Both the position numbers and the translations under genes were made by a program. A stretch of DNA of 64,000 nt from Malus domestica (Eukaryota > Streptophyta > Magnoliopsida > Rosales > Rosaceae), in assembly GCF_042453785.1 (NCBI RefSeq), contig NC_091675.1:3484501-3548500 (forward strand), read 5' to 3'. The notes below the pieces were generated by a model. The model saw only the letters and a program-made list of their open reading frames with translations, made no database searches and had not been told where the DNA came from. Shown here one piece after another: positions 23,346-35,839 of the stretch. Position 1 is the first letter of the stretch. Each line of letters opens with the position of its first letter.

Positions 23346-23501
23346 TCTTTCCTCCCTTACAGAACACGTTTTTCTCAACATCTGAAAACATCATACTCAC
23401 TTCATACACTCAAGCATTCGTAGCCTTCATAGCATCCTTGTAAACACTTTTTTGTAATCACTTTCTTGTAAACAACCATCTCTGTAAACATTCCATATAT
23501 C

Positions 23502-23507
23502 AATAAA
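23502..23507 (+). promoter_or_regulatory. Poly(A) signal AATAAA in the viral leader
   Basis: AATAAA lies about 165 bp after the TATA box. Caulimovirid pregenomic RNA is terminally redundant and uses a poly(A) signal just downstream of its start, so the position fits that role. Confidence 0.6.
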
Positions 23508-23879
23508 AGTTCAAGTGTACATATTCAAGCAATCTCCAAGTCTTAAGTAAGTTTTCTTTTCCTTCTTTAGTGTGTTTGTTTAATTAGACTTCTAGTCCAA
23601 AACAGGGAAACACTATTGTGGTTATATTATTAACCTGTTAAACTGACGATCATACTTTGTTCGAGCACTCTGTTATAGTTGAATGTTTTCCATACAAATA
23701 ACTGGACATCAACCAGGGTACCTCTGAGTTCTTCGTACCTCTGAGTTCAGCCGTTAAGGCCTTATACTTGTACTGTGAGTGGCCGTCATGCTGAAACATG
23801 TCGAGTTCCATGTGCAAGGTTCTATGTCTAGTTGTTATAATGGTCATCCGACTATTTAACCGAGCATGCGTTGCGAATT

Positions 23880-23891
23880 TGGTATCAGAGC
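23880..23891 (+). promoter_or_regulatory. Primer-binding site for initiator tRNA-Met
   Basis: TGGTATCAGAGC is the standard caulimovirid and plant retroelement primer site, complementary to the 3' end of initiator tRNA-Met. It lies between the leader and ORF1, as in intact genomes. The leader between 23540 and 23879 has no long frame. Confidence 0.88.
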
Positions 23892-23984
23892 CTAGTTTAA
23901 CATTTTAATAGTATAATTATAATAGTAAAGTACCTTGAGGATAGAAGTCGTAGATACAACTGATATCATATTTGTTTATTGTAT

Positions 23985-24308
23985 ATGAACAACAAATATT
24001 ATTGTCCCTGTAGACCCTGTCAACCACAATTACCAGGTATTTATTGTCCCAGACATCCAACTATAACTAGCATAAAGAGAAGATTAACATATATATCCAA
24101 AAGAATTATTAGTACTTTGAAGAAGCAAAAGTTTGGTCTTGGATATCTTGAATATCCTTCATTTATTCGTAAATATAATAACACAGAATTGCAGTATAAA
24201 GTTTTAGAAGCAAAAAGAACAACAGATCAAGTTTTAGAGACATTGAGAGAAGAAAGAGAGTTTTTAAGAAACCAGTTAGCCGTAACCCTAGAAAAAGGTA
24301 GACTATAG
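23985..24308 (+). CDS. Caulimovirid ORF1, small protein (107 aa)
   Basis: The first ATG after the primer site is at 23985 and the frame is open to the stop at 24306-24308. The N-terminal third is rich in Cys and Pro (CPC and CRPC motifs), the rest is basic and helical with a heptad-like C-terminus (LEAKRTTDQVLETLREEREF). Small proteins in this position in related viruses have poorly known roles. I cannot assign a domain. No break is seen within it. Confidence 0.7.
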   Translation: MNNKYYCPCRPCQPQLPGIYCPRHPTITSIKRRLTYISKRIISTLKKQKFGLGYLEYPSFIRKYNNTELQYKVLEAKRTTDQVLETLREEREFLRNQLAVTLEKGRL

Positions 24309-24311
24309 TTT

Positions 24312-24813
24312 ATGATAGATTATCTTAATTTAAAAATTAGTGAACCTCAAAAAAAAAATAACTTTAGACCAAAATAGTTTAGTTTGTTATTTTCCATCAA
24401 GAAAGCATAATCATATTTTGCACAGTGAAGAAAATTCACAAGCCAATACTATTGTAGATCTTATTATTAGTCAAGCAGAAAATATAAAATTAGAAAATAA
24501 TAAGCATAATCATTTGTTAAATCAGTTGTTAGAACATTTCCAGAAAAACTCCATAAAAATAATTAGACAAAATTTAGACTATATTATATCTCAGTTAGAA
24601 GATAATAATAGAAATATTCAAAGGTTTCCTAGCAAAAGAGAGATAAAAGAGCTTGTTGATCTTATAGATAGTAAGCCGAAGCAAGTAGAACTTAGATCAT
24701 TAGAAATAGTTGAACATCTAAAATCAGAAGTTCAAAAAATTCAATTAGTACAAAAAGAGTTAAGTGAACAAGTAGATAAGTTGCATAATAAAATAGATAA
24801 GTTATTAGTTTAA
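24312..24813 (+). pseudogene. Caulimovirid ORF2, virion-associated-like coiled-coil protein, frameshifted
   Basis: An ATG at 24312, three bases after the ORF1 stop, opens a frame that closes at about 24375. The frame from 24340 to 24813 is open in another phase. The change of phase falls at a run of ten A (24349-24358), so a one-base indel there probably broke the gene. The remaining ~150 residues are highly charged and rich in Lys, Glu, Asn and Gln, with a heptad pattern at the C-terminus (LSEQVDKLHNKIDKLL), like coiled-coil virion-associated proteins. The stop overlaps the next start as TAATG (24811-24815), typical of translation relay in these viruses. Confidence 0.7.
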
Positions 24814-27800
24814 TGACAGATTCTAGAACTAGCAGAAAATATATTCAAGCTTTGAAAGAAATTAGTAAATTAGATAAAGAACCAGTAGGATTAACAGATT
24901 TTTCAACACAAATATCCAGTAGTAATATTCCCATTAGGCAAAATAATTTGATTATCCAATTAGTTTTAAGTTTAGCTGAAAAATTAGATTAAGTTGAAGA
25001 ACAAATAGCAGAAATAAACCAAGTTCTACATAACGCATCTTCATCACTTCCACCATCTTTGCTATATAAATTAGAAAATTTAACTTTGAGTGCAAATAAT
25101 AATAGAAGACCTAAGCTAAATCCATTTGATAATAGAAAATGGAACTCTTTAGGAAAAAAGGAAAAGAAGTAGTTAGAGCGGAAGATATTTATCCAAATGA
25201 AGAAGAAGCACAAGAATTCATTCAAAGAGGTTTTGAGAGAACACAAAAAAATAAATATAACTTTTATCAATTAGGTTTATTTGAAAACAGAAGTAGAATT
25301 GTAAGCAGCATCAGTCAACATAAAGTTAGCTGTATTGATAAAGAAGTCACACTTAATCTAATTAGTAAAGAAACAGTTACTCATTTGAGAAAATCACATT
25401 TTAGTCAGATTCATATAGGAACAATATTAATTGGAATAGCAGGATTAACCAGAGCACAAGTAGGTACAAAAGCTTTAGTATACATATACGATGATAGATG
25501 GGATAATCACCAACAAGCAGCAATAGCAACAGCTGAAGTAGACTTAAGTTCAAACTTAGCAGTTATAGGTTGTATTCCAAATTATGTTATGACGATTAAT
25601 GAATTTAGTAAATATATTAAAGTGAGCATAAGAACAAAAAATTATAATATGAAAGGAGAGTATAAAAATTTGTGTATTAGCCTAATGTATATAGGTAAAG
25701 TGTCTGATAGATATAATCATAAGTTTAATTTAGAGTTTCAAAATTTAGTTCAAACATTTGGCAGTAAACATGTAAATATGATAGAAGCAAAACCCGTAGA
25801 TAATAGCTTTTTAGAAGGAACTCAGTGGACATTGCTTAATTTACAAGTAGCACCAAATAGACAACCAGATAAAGTACAAATATATGAAACTAGTACAGGT
25901 CAAGCAACAATTAGGTTTAGTAATTATAAGCAACTAGAAAAAATAGAAGAGGATGAGAGTGAAATTGAAAATGAAAGTATACATATGGCTTTTGATAATT
26001 TAGATATTAATTTAGTTGAACAAAATTTTGATTATATTGTAGATAAACTTATAGAAGATATTGATCATTTAGATGAAGAACAATATTTGGAAAAATATAA
26101 GACATATGATTTAGGACTACATAAAATTTCAGACAAAGAAATGAAAATTATAATCTTAGAAATAGGAGTAGAACACATTTTAGGATCAAAAGAAAATAAT
26201 TTATTAGAATTGAAAGCAGAATGTAATCCAGCAGAAGAAAGTAGTACATCAGGCGTAGAAAATCCAGGACACGCAAGCAGAACAGATCAACAATTTTTAA
26301 GACCAACAAATGAACAATATAATGAAAAAGCAAAAGTAGACTATATGAAAGAAAGTATGATAAAACCTAGAAAAAATAGGATTCCATATTTGAGAGGGTT
26401 AGAACAAATTAATATAGCTGGTAATATATTAAATTTAGATAATGTAGATCCACAAGATTGGGAAAGAACGATTGAGAGATGGGAAAAAGGCTGCGTACAT
26501 GCAGCATTAATGTTAGATTTTAGTAATTCACAAAACATGTTAGATTACTTTGAACATACTTTGGATGGTTTAGTTTTTTATTATTTCCAGTCATGGAAAG
26601 TTCAAAATCCAGAACAACATCAGGCAGCTAAAACACATTTTAATATTGATGGTTTTGTTACTTTGATTAAACAAGAGTTTTTAGATCATAATAGGTTAGA
26701 TGGCAGAAGTGAACAAGAACAAATAAGAGTAATCAGAAATTTAGAACAATTACAAATTTACGATTTACAGTATATAGCTGAGTATACCACAGATTTCTTT
26801 AAATATTTAGGAAGAACAAGTAGAATTAGTGATATTAATTTATTAGATACTTATATGACAAAAATAAAAGGACCAATAGGTGAAAAGATTTGGAATGAAT
26901 GGCAAAAGCATTCGAAAAAAAATGATATTGTTATAGGACCTAGAATTCAACATGTATATGATATAATTAGACAAGAGTGTAGTCAAATAAAGGCTAAGAG
27001 ACAAATCAGGAAGCAATTTTACATGAGTTGTAAAAATATAGATTTACCACAACAGTATGGTTGCCATAAGAAAAATAAGCATAGGAAAATATACAAAAAG
27101 AAATATAAGTCATATAAACCCTACAAACAACATAAGAATTTCAGTATAAGACCTTCAAGAACATATAGGAAGAGAAAATATATTCCAAAACAATTTAGAA
27201 AAGGAAGTTGTAGACCTTGGATTAGGAAATATAAAGCACCAAAAGATAAGAGTAGTTGTAAATGTTATTCATGTGGAGAAGCTGGACATATTAGACCTAA
27301 ATGTCCAAAATTAGGTAAACAGTCTAAAGAAAAAGTACATTTGATGGAGTTGTTTAAGTTAGAAGAAGATGAGGATATTCAGTCAATATACAGTTTAGAT
27401 AATTTAAGTGATAATAAGAGTATTTATAGTATAGAGAGTATTAACATGATAGATTCAGATTCGGAAGATTCAAGTAGCACAAATAGTGATCTAGAAGAAT
27501 ATATGTGTGCATTCATAGAAGAACAGCATGAAGAAGAATATAAATACATTATTTTAGGTTGGCCAGAAAAATGTCATAAGTGTAATAAATTAGTTGCAAA
27601 TAAATACTACAATACATTCTCAATATTATGTGAAAAATGTTATAGTAATAGGTTATTAGAAGTTAATTCAGCAGAATCTGAAATATTAGGAAATATTATT
27701 CATAGTATAGAAAAACCAAAAAGTAGTTCATTAATCACTATAAATTGCGAAATAGAATCAGCAAAAAAACATAAGATACAAACCATAGTTATGATAGATA

Positions 27801-29713
27801 CAGGAAGTACAAAGAGTGTCATAAGAGAAGAGTTAGTACCAGAAAAATATAGACAAAAATTAGCAAAACCAGTAAGAATAACACAATTTGATGAGAGACC
27901 AGTTTACTTAACACATTGTATAAATAATGAGTTTATTAAAGTAGAAAAACAACAATTTAATTTACCATTAACATTTGTCTCACCAGTAGGATCATATCCA
28001 TTTATTTTAGGATTAAACTTTTTGAAAAGTTTGCAAGGTTTTTTATTTATGAACCCTAACATAACATTTTTCAAAAGAGGCATTACAATAACTGATCAAA
28101 GTAATACTGTAGAAGCATACAAAAACATAAGTATAGAAGAGACTAATGGCCAAGATAGTTATCATTTAGAAAACTCAAAATAAAATGATGAGCATAATAA
28201 CGTAGAAGAGTTTGATGAAGACATTTTTTAACATGAATACCCGATTTTAGAAGAAGGAACCTATATAAAAATATTACAGTTAGACAGACCAAAGAGTTTA
28301 GAAGAATTGTTACAATTAGCAGAACAAACTAGGATTATAGGAGAAGACCCACAGTTACATTGGAGCAAAAATAAAATACTAGCAAAATTAGATATAATTA
28401 ACCCAGATTTAACCATTAAGACGGCTGATATGCCTTGTAGTCTAATAGATAAACAAGAGTTTGAGCAGCAAATAAAAGAGTTGTTAAATTTAAAAGTAAT
28501 TAGACCATCTAAGTCTAGACATAGATCAACAGCATTTATTGTAAGAAAACATTCAGAATTAAAAAGAGGTCAGGCTAGAATAGTTTATAATTATAAGAGA
28601 TTAAATGATAATATATACGAAGATAGTTATAAATTACCAAATAAGGATGAGCTTATAAACAAAATTCAAGAGAGTAAATATTTTAGCAAATTTGATTGTA
28701 AATCAGGTTTTTGGCAAATAAGATTAGCAGAAGAATCAATTGAGTTGACAACCTTTACTTGTTTAGAAGGACATTTTGAGTGGCTCGTTATGCCATTTGG
28801 ACTTAAAAATGCTCCATCGATCTTTCAAAGAAAGATGGACCAAATTTTCAAGAAATATGATAATTTCTGTAGTGTTTATGTAGATGATATTTTAGTACAT
28901 AGTAAAAATAAAAATAAACATATGAAGCATTTAGAGATAGTATTACAAGAATTTATCAATAATGGAATTGTAATTAGCAAAAATAAAATAGCATTAGAAA
29001 AGCAAGATATAGAATTTTTAGGAATGTATATCAAGTCAGGTACAATCCAATTACAAGATCATATAGCTAAAAAGGTGTTAGAATTTCCAGATAAATTAGA
29101 AGATAAGAAACAGTTACAAGCATTTTTAGGATTGCTAAATTATGCAAGAAATTTTATCTCTGATTTAGGAAGAAAAATAGCAGTATTACATAGTAAAACT
29201 AGCAAAACGGGACAAAAATATTTTAATAGTGAAGATATTAAATTAGTTCAAAAAATAAAAGAAGAAATTACTAAACTTAAGCCATTAACATTACCATTAG
29301 ATGATAGTTACAAGATAGTCGAAACAGATGCTTCATCATTAGGATGGGCAGGTATATTATACCAGAAAAGGCATAGGGAGTCTCCAAAGTCTGACGAACA
29401 AGTTTGTAGATATTCCTCAGGAAAGTTTAGTGATGTACAGTCAAGATTACCATCAACAGATTTAGAAATTTTAGGGATAATTAATTCACTTGAAGCATTT
29501 TCTTTATTTTTACATAATGAAGTATTTACGATTAGAACAGATTGTCAAAATATAGTTTCTCATTATAACAAGATACATGCTAATAAACAGGCAGCCCGAA
29601 GATGGGTTAATTTTGTTGATTCAATTACAGGAAATGGTTTTAAACCAATTTTTGAACATATAAAAGGTAATGACAATACATTAGCTGATATCTTATCAAG
29701 ATTAATTTGTTGA
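24813..29713 (+). pseudogene. Caulimovirid polyprotein: movement, coat, protease, RT-RNase H (broken)
   Basis: The start ATG at 24813 overlaps the ORF2 stop. Breaks: TAA at 24990-24992, a frameshift at or near the A-rich run 25150-25170, then TAA at 28181-28183 and 28229-28231. The main open pieces are 25139-28183 and 28232-29713. In the first piece, a 30K-type movement domain lies at residues ~95-220, and a coat region follows with the zinc knuckle CYSCGEAGHIRPKC at ~710. A second Cys-rich segment (CHKC...CEKC) lies at ~811-836 and an aspartic-protease DTGS site at ~885. The last piece has reverse transcriptase with YVDD (28876-28887) and RNase H with ETDAS and a late HIKGNDNTLADILSR. No integrase is present, which separates it from Ty3/gypsy. 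The copy cannot make a whole polyprotein. Confidence 0.93.
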
Positions 29714-29719
29714 ACAGAT

Positions 29720-31342
29720 ATGGAATATCGGGTACCATCATCAGCAAATAGCACAAGGCCGCAAGGCAGAAGAGTTTCTTTCAATGGCATGATGATGCAC
29801 CATCAACCTCCACCATTCAGTGGATTTCAAAATAGCATGAGCAGACCAGCATCACCACCAGTACCCACGTTCAACTTTAATGGCAATATTGTTAAAGGAA
29901 TCAGAAATCCAACTCTGAGATACAGGTCAAGGGTACCGGGGCTTTCTGATAGGCAGCATGTTCTCTTAGATAATTTCTGGAATATCCAAATTAAGCAGCC
30001 AAGCATGAGGTTAGGTTATGAAAAATTAATTAGAGCCTTGGAACAAGAGTTTGATAGCTTTAATTTTAATTTCCACCAAAACCAGCAGCATATTCATTCT
30101 CTTGAGCACAATCTTCAAGCCATTTCTAGGGACCATGAGTCATTACTTGGTAAGTTTACAAAAATGAACCAAGAACTCCAATCTCTTATAATGCAGTAAA
30201 AGGCAAATGATACCTTGAAAAGAGAATTAAAAATAGGTTTAGAGATTGATCAGCATAAGAATAAAGGAAAAGAGGTTATTGAACCCATAGAACAAGAGGC
30301 TAATGAGCCCATATAAGAAATTAAGATTGAGCTCTTAGAAGAAGACGTTGAAATGGAGCAACATCAAAGTAATGATCAGCATCAGGTTCTGAGTGACAAA
30401 GAAAAACAAGAAAAATATGAAAGTTTTCTTAGGAATATATCTTCAGACTTAATATTAGACGATGTTTTATTAGAAGAAATTTCAAAAGCAAAACTGAGAA
30501 TAATGCCAACAGATATGCAAAATGAGATCCTGAGCAGAGCATCACAGTCCATGAAAGAGTTACAATTACAATTACAATGCGCCTTGTATCAGTCCATCTT
30601 TGATCCAAAACCAGGGATGTATATTATTACAAAGATGTATCATCCATGTCTTTGTGATAGTACAGAGAATTGTATTTGTAAACCAGAGGTTAGCGTAGCT
30701 GTGGCCAGGATTGACATGAGAGATTTTAAATCATGGCATTTTAGTTATGAGCATCAGAAAAAGCATAATGAGGTAGAAATTACCCCTGCCTTACTATTAG
30801 AGTTTGGTTATCTCGATAAAATATTTATTAATCGTATTTCTCAACTAGAATCATTTCCTGAAAAGCTTATTAAAGTACCAGAATACTATCTAGAAAGGTG
30901 GAAAGAAATTTGCATAAGTTTTATTAGTAGTCATCCAGATTGGTATGTACACATGCATAAGGAGAAAGCTAGGCATATAGCCATGATCAATGAAGAGTCC
31001 TTTAGACTAAACCATATCTCCTCACATAGGTGGACTCCTTCATACAAAGATATTTTAAAATTTAGAGGGATCCAAATGTTTTCTTTAGATGAGTTTGAAG
31101 ATTTTAGGTATGATATGGTACTAGTAGCAGAAGAAGAAGAGATGTATATTTACAGCAAGACAAGAATCAGTCATCAGCCTTATTAGAAGCCCCAAAATTT
31201 CAAAGAAGAAACAGCGGAAATATATTACAAGGTGAAAGAAGATAGAGAAAGAGATGCGGAGCTAGTAGAAGGTGATGAACAGTATTGGAATAATTTGTCA
31301 GAAGAAGAGCTGCATAACATCGACAACATGATGGAAGCCTGA
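29720..31342 (+). pseudogene. Caulimovirid last ORF (540 codons), three in-frame stops
   Basis: An ATG at 29720 lies seven bases after the polyprotein stop. The same frame runs to TGA at 31340-31342, interrupted by TAA at 30197-30199, TAA at 30314-30316 and TAG at 31184-31186. The N-terminal part is Pro/Ser-rich, then helical (coiled-coil-like, Gln- and His-rich). The middle part has a Cys-rich segment (CLCDSTENCICK) and conserved-looking aromatic stretches. The C-terminus is very acidic. In this family an ORF after the polyprotein is often a translational transactivator or inclusion-body protein, but I see no diagnostic motif and leave the role open. Confidence 0.75.
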
Positions 31343-31499
31343 AGAACTAGATGTAAATTAGCATAAGATGAATAGCATCAAAATGTATTTCCAGACATAA
31401 ATGTCAACATCGTTGTGGTCTGCATGTAATGACATAAGAGTAAATAAAGAGAAGAGTTTGATCTATTATAGACTTTTCATACATAAAATGTCCTTATAG

Positions 31500-32873
31500 T
31501 TAAGAATGAATAGTACCAAACCCTTTTCGTTAAAACTCCCTTAATTGAAAGCTTTAAAATAATTAGACCCCCATCAAAAATAATCCTAAACCCTAGCTGG
31601 CCGTCGGGGAATATTAATAATTGACTGAAAAGCTTTAAAATCATCCCCACAAAAAAAAGATTATATTAAACCCTAGTTGGCTAAACTAATTAATTGAAAC
31701 TAGGTGGTGGGCGACGTGAGGAATAATATTAAGTGTAATTAACGTGCGTTTGGGACCCGAAAGGAAAGAAGAAGCTACAGCAACTGAGTTGACTCACTTA
31801 GAAGTCTCAAGCACAGTCTGAAAGGATTGAAAGTTAGCTAGATGAGGAAGAGAACTCATGAAATTAAGATGGGAGAAAACTCATACTTTCTCAAAACAAT
31901 TATTTTTATATTCGCCCAAAAATAATTATTTTATATATGTGGATAACATGATTGATATGTCTAAATTGTGATGTATATTAAAAAAATGGTTGTACTATCT
32001 ACACACTATTTTTTACTTCTCACACACCCCTTATTAATTTATGTCATTTGATTTTCTTCAGTTCAATTGATTTGATGGCTACAAATTAAGAGGATGTGTA
32101 TGAAGTAAAAATGGGTGTATGGATATCACACCCCTAAAAAAATAGTGTTATTATTTGAATAGAATAAAAACACCACGTAACAATGTTTTAGATTTAAAAA
32201 AAAACAAAAAACAAAAAAACTTGTCATATATCTCGTGATCTCATCCGAATATAAATAACTTATGAATATGAACTGCCACCAATATGATCTCTACCTCTAC
32301 CTGGTCAAAGTTAATTAGTAAACTATATATAAGAATTTTGTGAGAAAATAAATTAAGGAGATTTGAAAGAATAATTGACAAGTTGAATAATTATTATTTT
32401 GATTTTGAAACATAAGTTCATGTAATTTTCAAAAGTTCAAAACAGGCCAAGTTGAATTTCAGTTGAGTTAGCTGAGATTTTTTTTTAATTTATTTTTTTA
32501 ATTTTTAATTTTTGTGTTTTTAAGGAACGGTGTGATTTTTTAATGTGTCACAGGTAAAGAACAGTTGAATAGTACATACATGCGCTCCCACTAAATATTA
32601 ACCCAATCATATTGGTATAAAAACCTCAAGTAAATGGGGTCATTTTTTTTTCTTTTTTATGGTAGAACAAGCAAATAGGTTTTCCACTTATTCAGATCGT
32701 TGCATTGCTCGTTTCCGCTGGTTTTCTACTCTTCTTCTGTCTTGAAGCTCAATTTGGTTTTGTTTTCCAGCATTCTGTTTGCCAAATATGAACAGGATTC
32801 AAGCAGTCCAATCAAACTATTCAATAAGGCCGAATCTTCTATTTAGATTTTCTCTGCTAAAATTTGCTCGTCA
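31500..32873. other. Intergenic DNA with an imperfect ~100-bp duplication
   Basis: Around 31548-31680 two related segments each contain GAAAGCTTTAAAAT and AAACCCTAG.TGGC. The rest, to the LTR element at 32879, is AT-rich with no gene seen. Confidence 0.5.
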
Positions 32874-33009
32874 GTTACTGTGAACACGGAAAATTCCTGA
32901 AACGAAAGAGACAAGAACGACGCGCACAAACAAATATTTGTATTTGATGATTTTGGGTTACAATCTCTCTCTATTTTGATCCTCTGATTCGATCTCCGTA
33001 AGGTGTGTA

Positions 33010-34430
33010 TTTGTGGATGTGCGATTGATCCAAAAGGGCCGTTGGGCTTGATCTAAGGATGAACGTTCTTCAAGGGCCGTGGACTTGATCTTGAAGGTGG
33101 ATTTGAGCGGATCTTCAAAGGGGCTTTTGGGCTTGATCTTTGAAGAACAATGATGAACGGGTCTCCAAGGGCTTTTGGGCTTGATCTTGAAGAACAGTGA
33201 TGAACGGATCTTCAAGGGCTTTTGGGCTTGCTCTTGAAGAACGGTTGGATGTGTGGATTTGTCGACGTTGTTGATCCAAAGGGCCGTTGGGGCTTGATCT
33301 TGGATGAACGGATGATGAACGATGGTGCTTTCTTCAAGGGCCGTTGGGGCTTGATCTTGAATTGGTGGATGATTGTTGATCCAAAGGGCCGTTGGGGCTT
33401 GATCTTGGAAGAACGATGAACGAAGAACGAAGAACGCTTTCTTCAAGGGCCGTCGGGGCTTGATCTTGAAGGTGGATGATTGTTGATCCAAGGGCCGTCG
33501 AGGCTTGATCTTGGAAGAACGATGAACGAAGAACGAAGAACACTTTCTTGATTCTTCGGGAACCTGGATGCTTGAGAGCTTCGGAGTTTCAAAGCTTCAG
33601 AGCTTCAAGGTGTAATATGAATTGGTTTTCAAATGAATGAAATTGGGCTTGTATTTATAGAATTTTCCAAGGCCTAATTTTGAATATAATATTCCAGATG
33701 AAATAAGTCGTTTCTGCCAGGTATTGACACGTGTCCTATTTGATGACTTTTCCAACTCATTTCAATTTTCGTTGAGTCACATGCTACGTGTAAAATTTAT
33801 GTAATACATGAGCGTTGACACTTTGATTTATCGGTCAACATTTATTTACCGAAATTTCGATGTCTACAAATGCCCCCACTTCAAGGCACGTCGTATACAT
33901 GTGCTTGTCACGTGTAGGAGATGCGTTTTGAAGTCCCTTACTGTAGATGTCGATCCAAGGGCCGTCGAGGCTTGATCTTGAATTGGGCTGGAGATTTCTT
34001 CAAGGGCCGTTGAGGCTTGATCTTGAATTGGGCTTGAGATTTTTTTCAAGGGCCGTTGAGGCTTGTTCTTGAACTTTTGTTTGAAATTTCTTCAAGGGCC
34101 GTCGAGACTTGATCTTGAAGGTTGAAATTGGACCACAAGGAGCTTCATGTGGTAGATGATTTTTTGCTTTGGTAGTGGACGAATCGGCACGTATTTTGTT
34201 GCGCTTGTTGACCTTCCACAGCTTTGATCTTGAACTGGGTTGGAGGTTTTTTTCTAGATTCCTCCAATTGTTGATTTTCCACAGCTTATTCTTGAACTAG
34301 GTTTTGATTCAAGGGTGGTAGACACTTGATCTTGAATCAGACTTGTGATTTCTTCCAGGGCCGTCGAGGCTTGATTTTGAATTTGGCTGAAAGCTTCTTC
34401 AAGGGCCGTTAGGCTTGATTCTTGAAGGTT
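33010..34430 (-). repeat. Array of ~25-bp GGGCCGTTGGGGCTTGATCT motif
   Basis: About ten copies of CAAGGGCCGTYGRGGCTTGA followed by TCTTG lie in the LTR (33010-33512; the same copies recur at 41737-42240). About six more lie in the adjacent internal region (33955-34430), spaced 40-60 bp. Open frames encoding DQAPTAL-type repeats over them are consequences of this array and no coding function is supported. Confidence 0.85.
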
Positions 34431-35439
34431 GACTTGAACATATGGCAAGCAGGCACGAGGTGAAGGTGACGACTTGTTGTTTTGTTCCATCTTTCTAATT
34501 CACACCTGAGCAGTTTGGTCAGCGGTATGATCTTCAAGATTGATGGGCTCTTCTTCCAGTTGGTGACTTGATCTTTAAGGATTTGATTCAAGGGTGGTGA
34601 ATCAACACGTGCAGCCTGCAACGCCTAGTAAGTCGACCCAAGAATTTGAGGGTTAAAACGAGTTCACCGTCCAGAGTGATTGCAACTTTGATGATATGAG
34701 ATACTTTTGATTTTGAAGAAGTAGCGGATGAATCGGCACGTGCTTTGTGCTTGTCTTCACATGCTTCAATGTATCATTTCCCTTGCCTTATCTATTCTTC
34801 TGGCAGAATGTGGCATATGCTCGAGTTCCTCAGTTCGGACTCCTTCTGCTGAGTTGACTGTGCATGCTGCATTCTTCTCTGCTTGTTCTTTCTGCACGTT
34901 GTCTCCACATGCTGCAAGGTATCATTTTCACTTGCCTTATCTGTTCTCCAGGCAGATGTGACAGCTTCTATGGAAGTACAGCAGCAGTGGGAGACGAGTA
35001 CTCGAGAGCAGTGCTAGGCAGGCAATCAGGGAAGGGTTCCAAGCAGTCGGTTCCTTACCCGAGTTTGAGTGGAAGTTCCGGCATATTGTTTTCTTTATCC
35101 TTGTCTTTGTAGGTAGGAGCAAGGACAAAGGAAACGACAGGGAGAACGCATGATATGAGATACTCTTGCTTTCTACCCTGGTGATATGAGATACTTTTGC
35201 TTTGAAGTTATTGGCTTACAGAGGTACCCCAAGGAATAAGGAACACTAAGTGACTCGAGAGGCTTCGTTGGGAAGGCATTCTCGGAGATGAAGAAAGGTT
35301 TTGTATGTCTGCCTTGCTATGGAAGGTGAAGGTGGACAGTTATAGGAGGTCCCTTAATACCTGTAGAGGTACTATTCTTTCACTTGTGTCGGCAACTAAC
35401 GCGTGATTGAACAGTAAACTTTCACGTGCTTTCTCCTTC

Positions 35440-35615
35440 ACCGAAAATCTTCGACAAATTGCCCGTGATTTGCGCAAAGTTGAGTGTGCATATGACAGGT
35501 GATGACGCGGATGAAAAAGACTGGCGCCACTTTGATATCTGGGATCGGCGCTTCGACAAATTACCCGTGATTTCCGCAAAGCTGAGTTTGCGTGTGACTG
35601 GTGCCGACACGTCTG
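35440..35615 (+). repeat. Direct repeat before the antisense ORF
   Basis: Two copies of a ~55-bp segment starting TTCGACAAATT.CCCGTGAT are found at about 35446 and 35550. They lie upstream of the antisense ORF promoter region. Confidence 0.65.
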
Positions 35616-35725
35616 GAAAAGCAAGATGCTTCTCCGATTTCTGAGCTTGCCTCTTCGATTTTTGAATGGCCTCTTCGAATTCTGAGCTCGCCTCTTCGAT
35701 CTCTGAAATCCCGTCGAGTGCTGAT

Positions 35726-35735
35726 TTTTTATAGA
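35726..35735 (+). promoter_or_regulatory. TATA-like box before the antisense ORF
   Basis: TTTTTATAGA lies about 105 bp before the ATG at 35840 on the + strand, opposite to the retroelement's own transcription. This is inferred from position only. Confidence 0.4.
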
Positions 35736-35839
35736 GGCAAGCAGTTCATTTCAAAGCACACTTGAATTTTTGCTTGTACCTTCTTGCACTTCTAAGATCT
35801 CGATTTGTCCGACCTCTTCTTTCTTTAGCACCTTTGAAA

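Larger units (their letters stand above)
22985..31500 (+). mobile_element. Endogenous caulimovirid (pararetrovirus) copy, one genome length
   Basis: The order is promoter, leader with poly(A) signal, tRNA-Met primer site (23880-23891), ORF1, ORF2, a polyprotein (movement, coat, protease, RT, RNase H) and a long downstream ORF. That is a full Caulimoviridae gene set in one orientation, without integrase and without terminal repeats or target duplication, as expected for an accidental host integration. Base composition is strikingly A-rich in the coding part, unlike the flanks. Limits are approximate: nothing 3' of ORF4 repeats the promoter region, so less than two genomes are present. The genus is not assigned; the four-ORF layout with a ~540-codon last ORF does not let me choose. 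Confidence 0.9.

Noticed and set aside
33222..33491. Long repeat-peptide frames in the LTRs (DQAPTAL repeats), also at 41949-42218
   Set aside because: They arise from the 25-bp LTR motif array, occur on both strands and in several phases, and need non-ATG starts.
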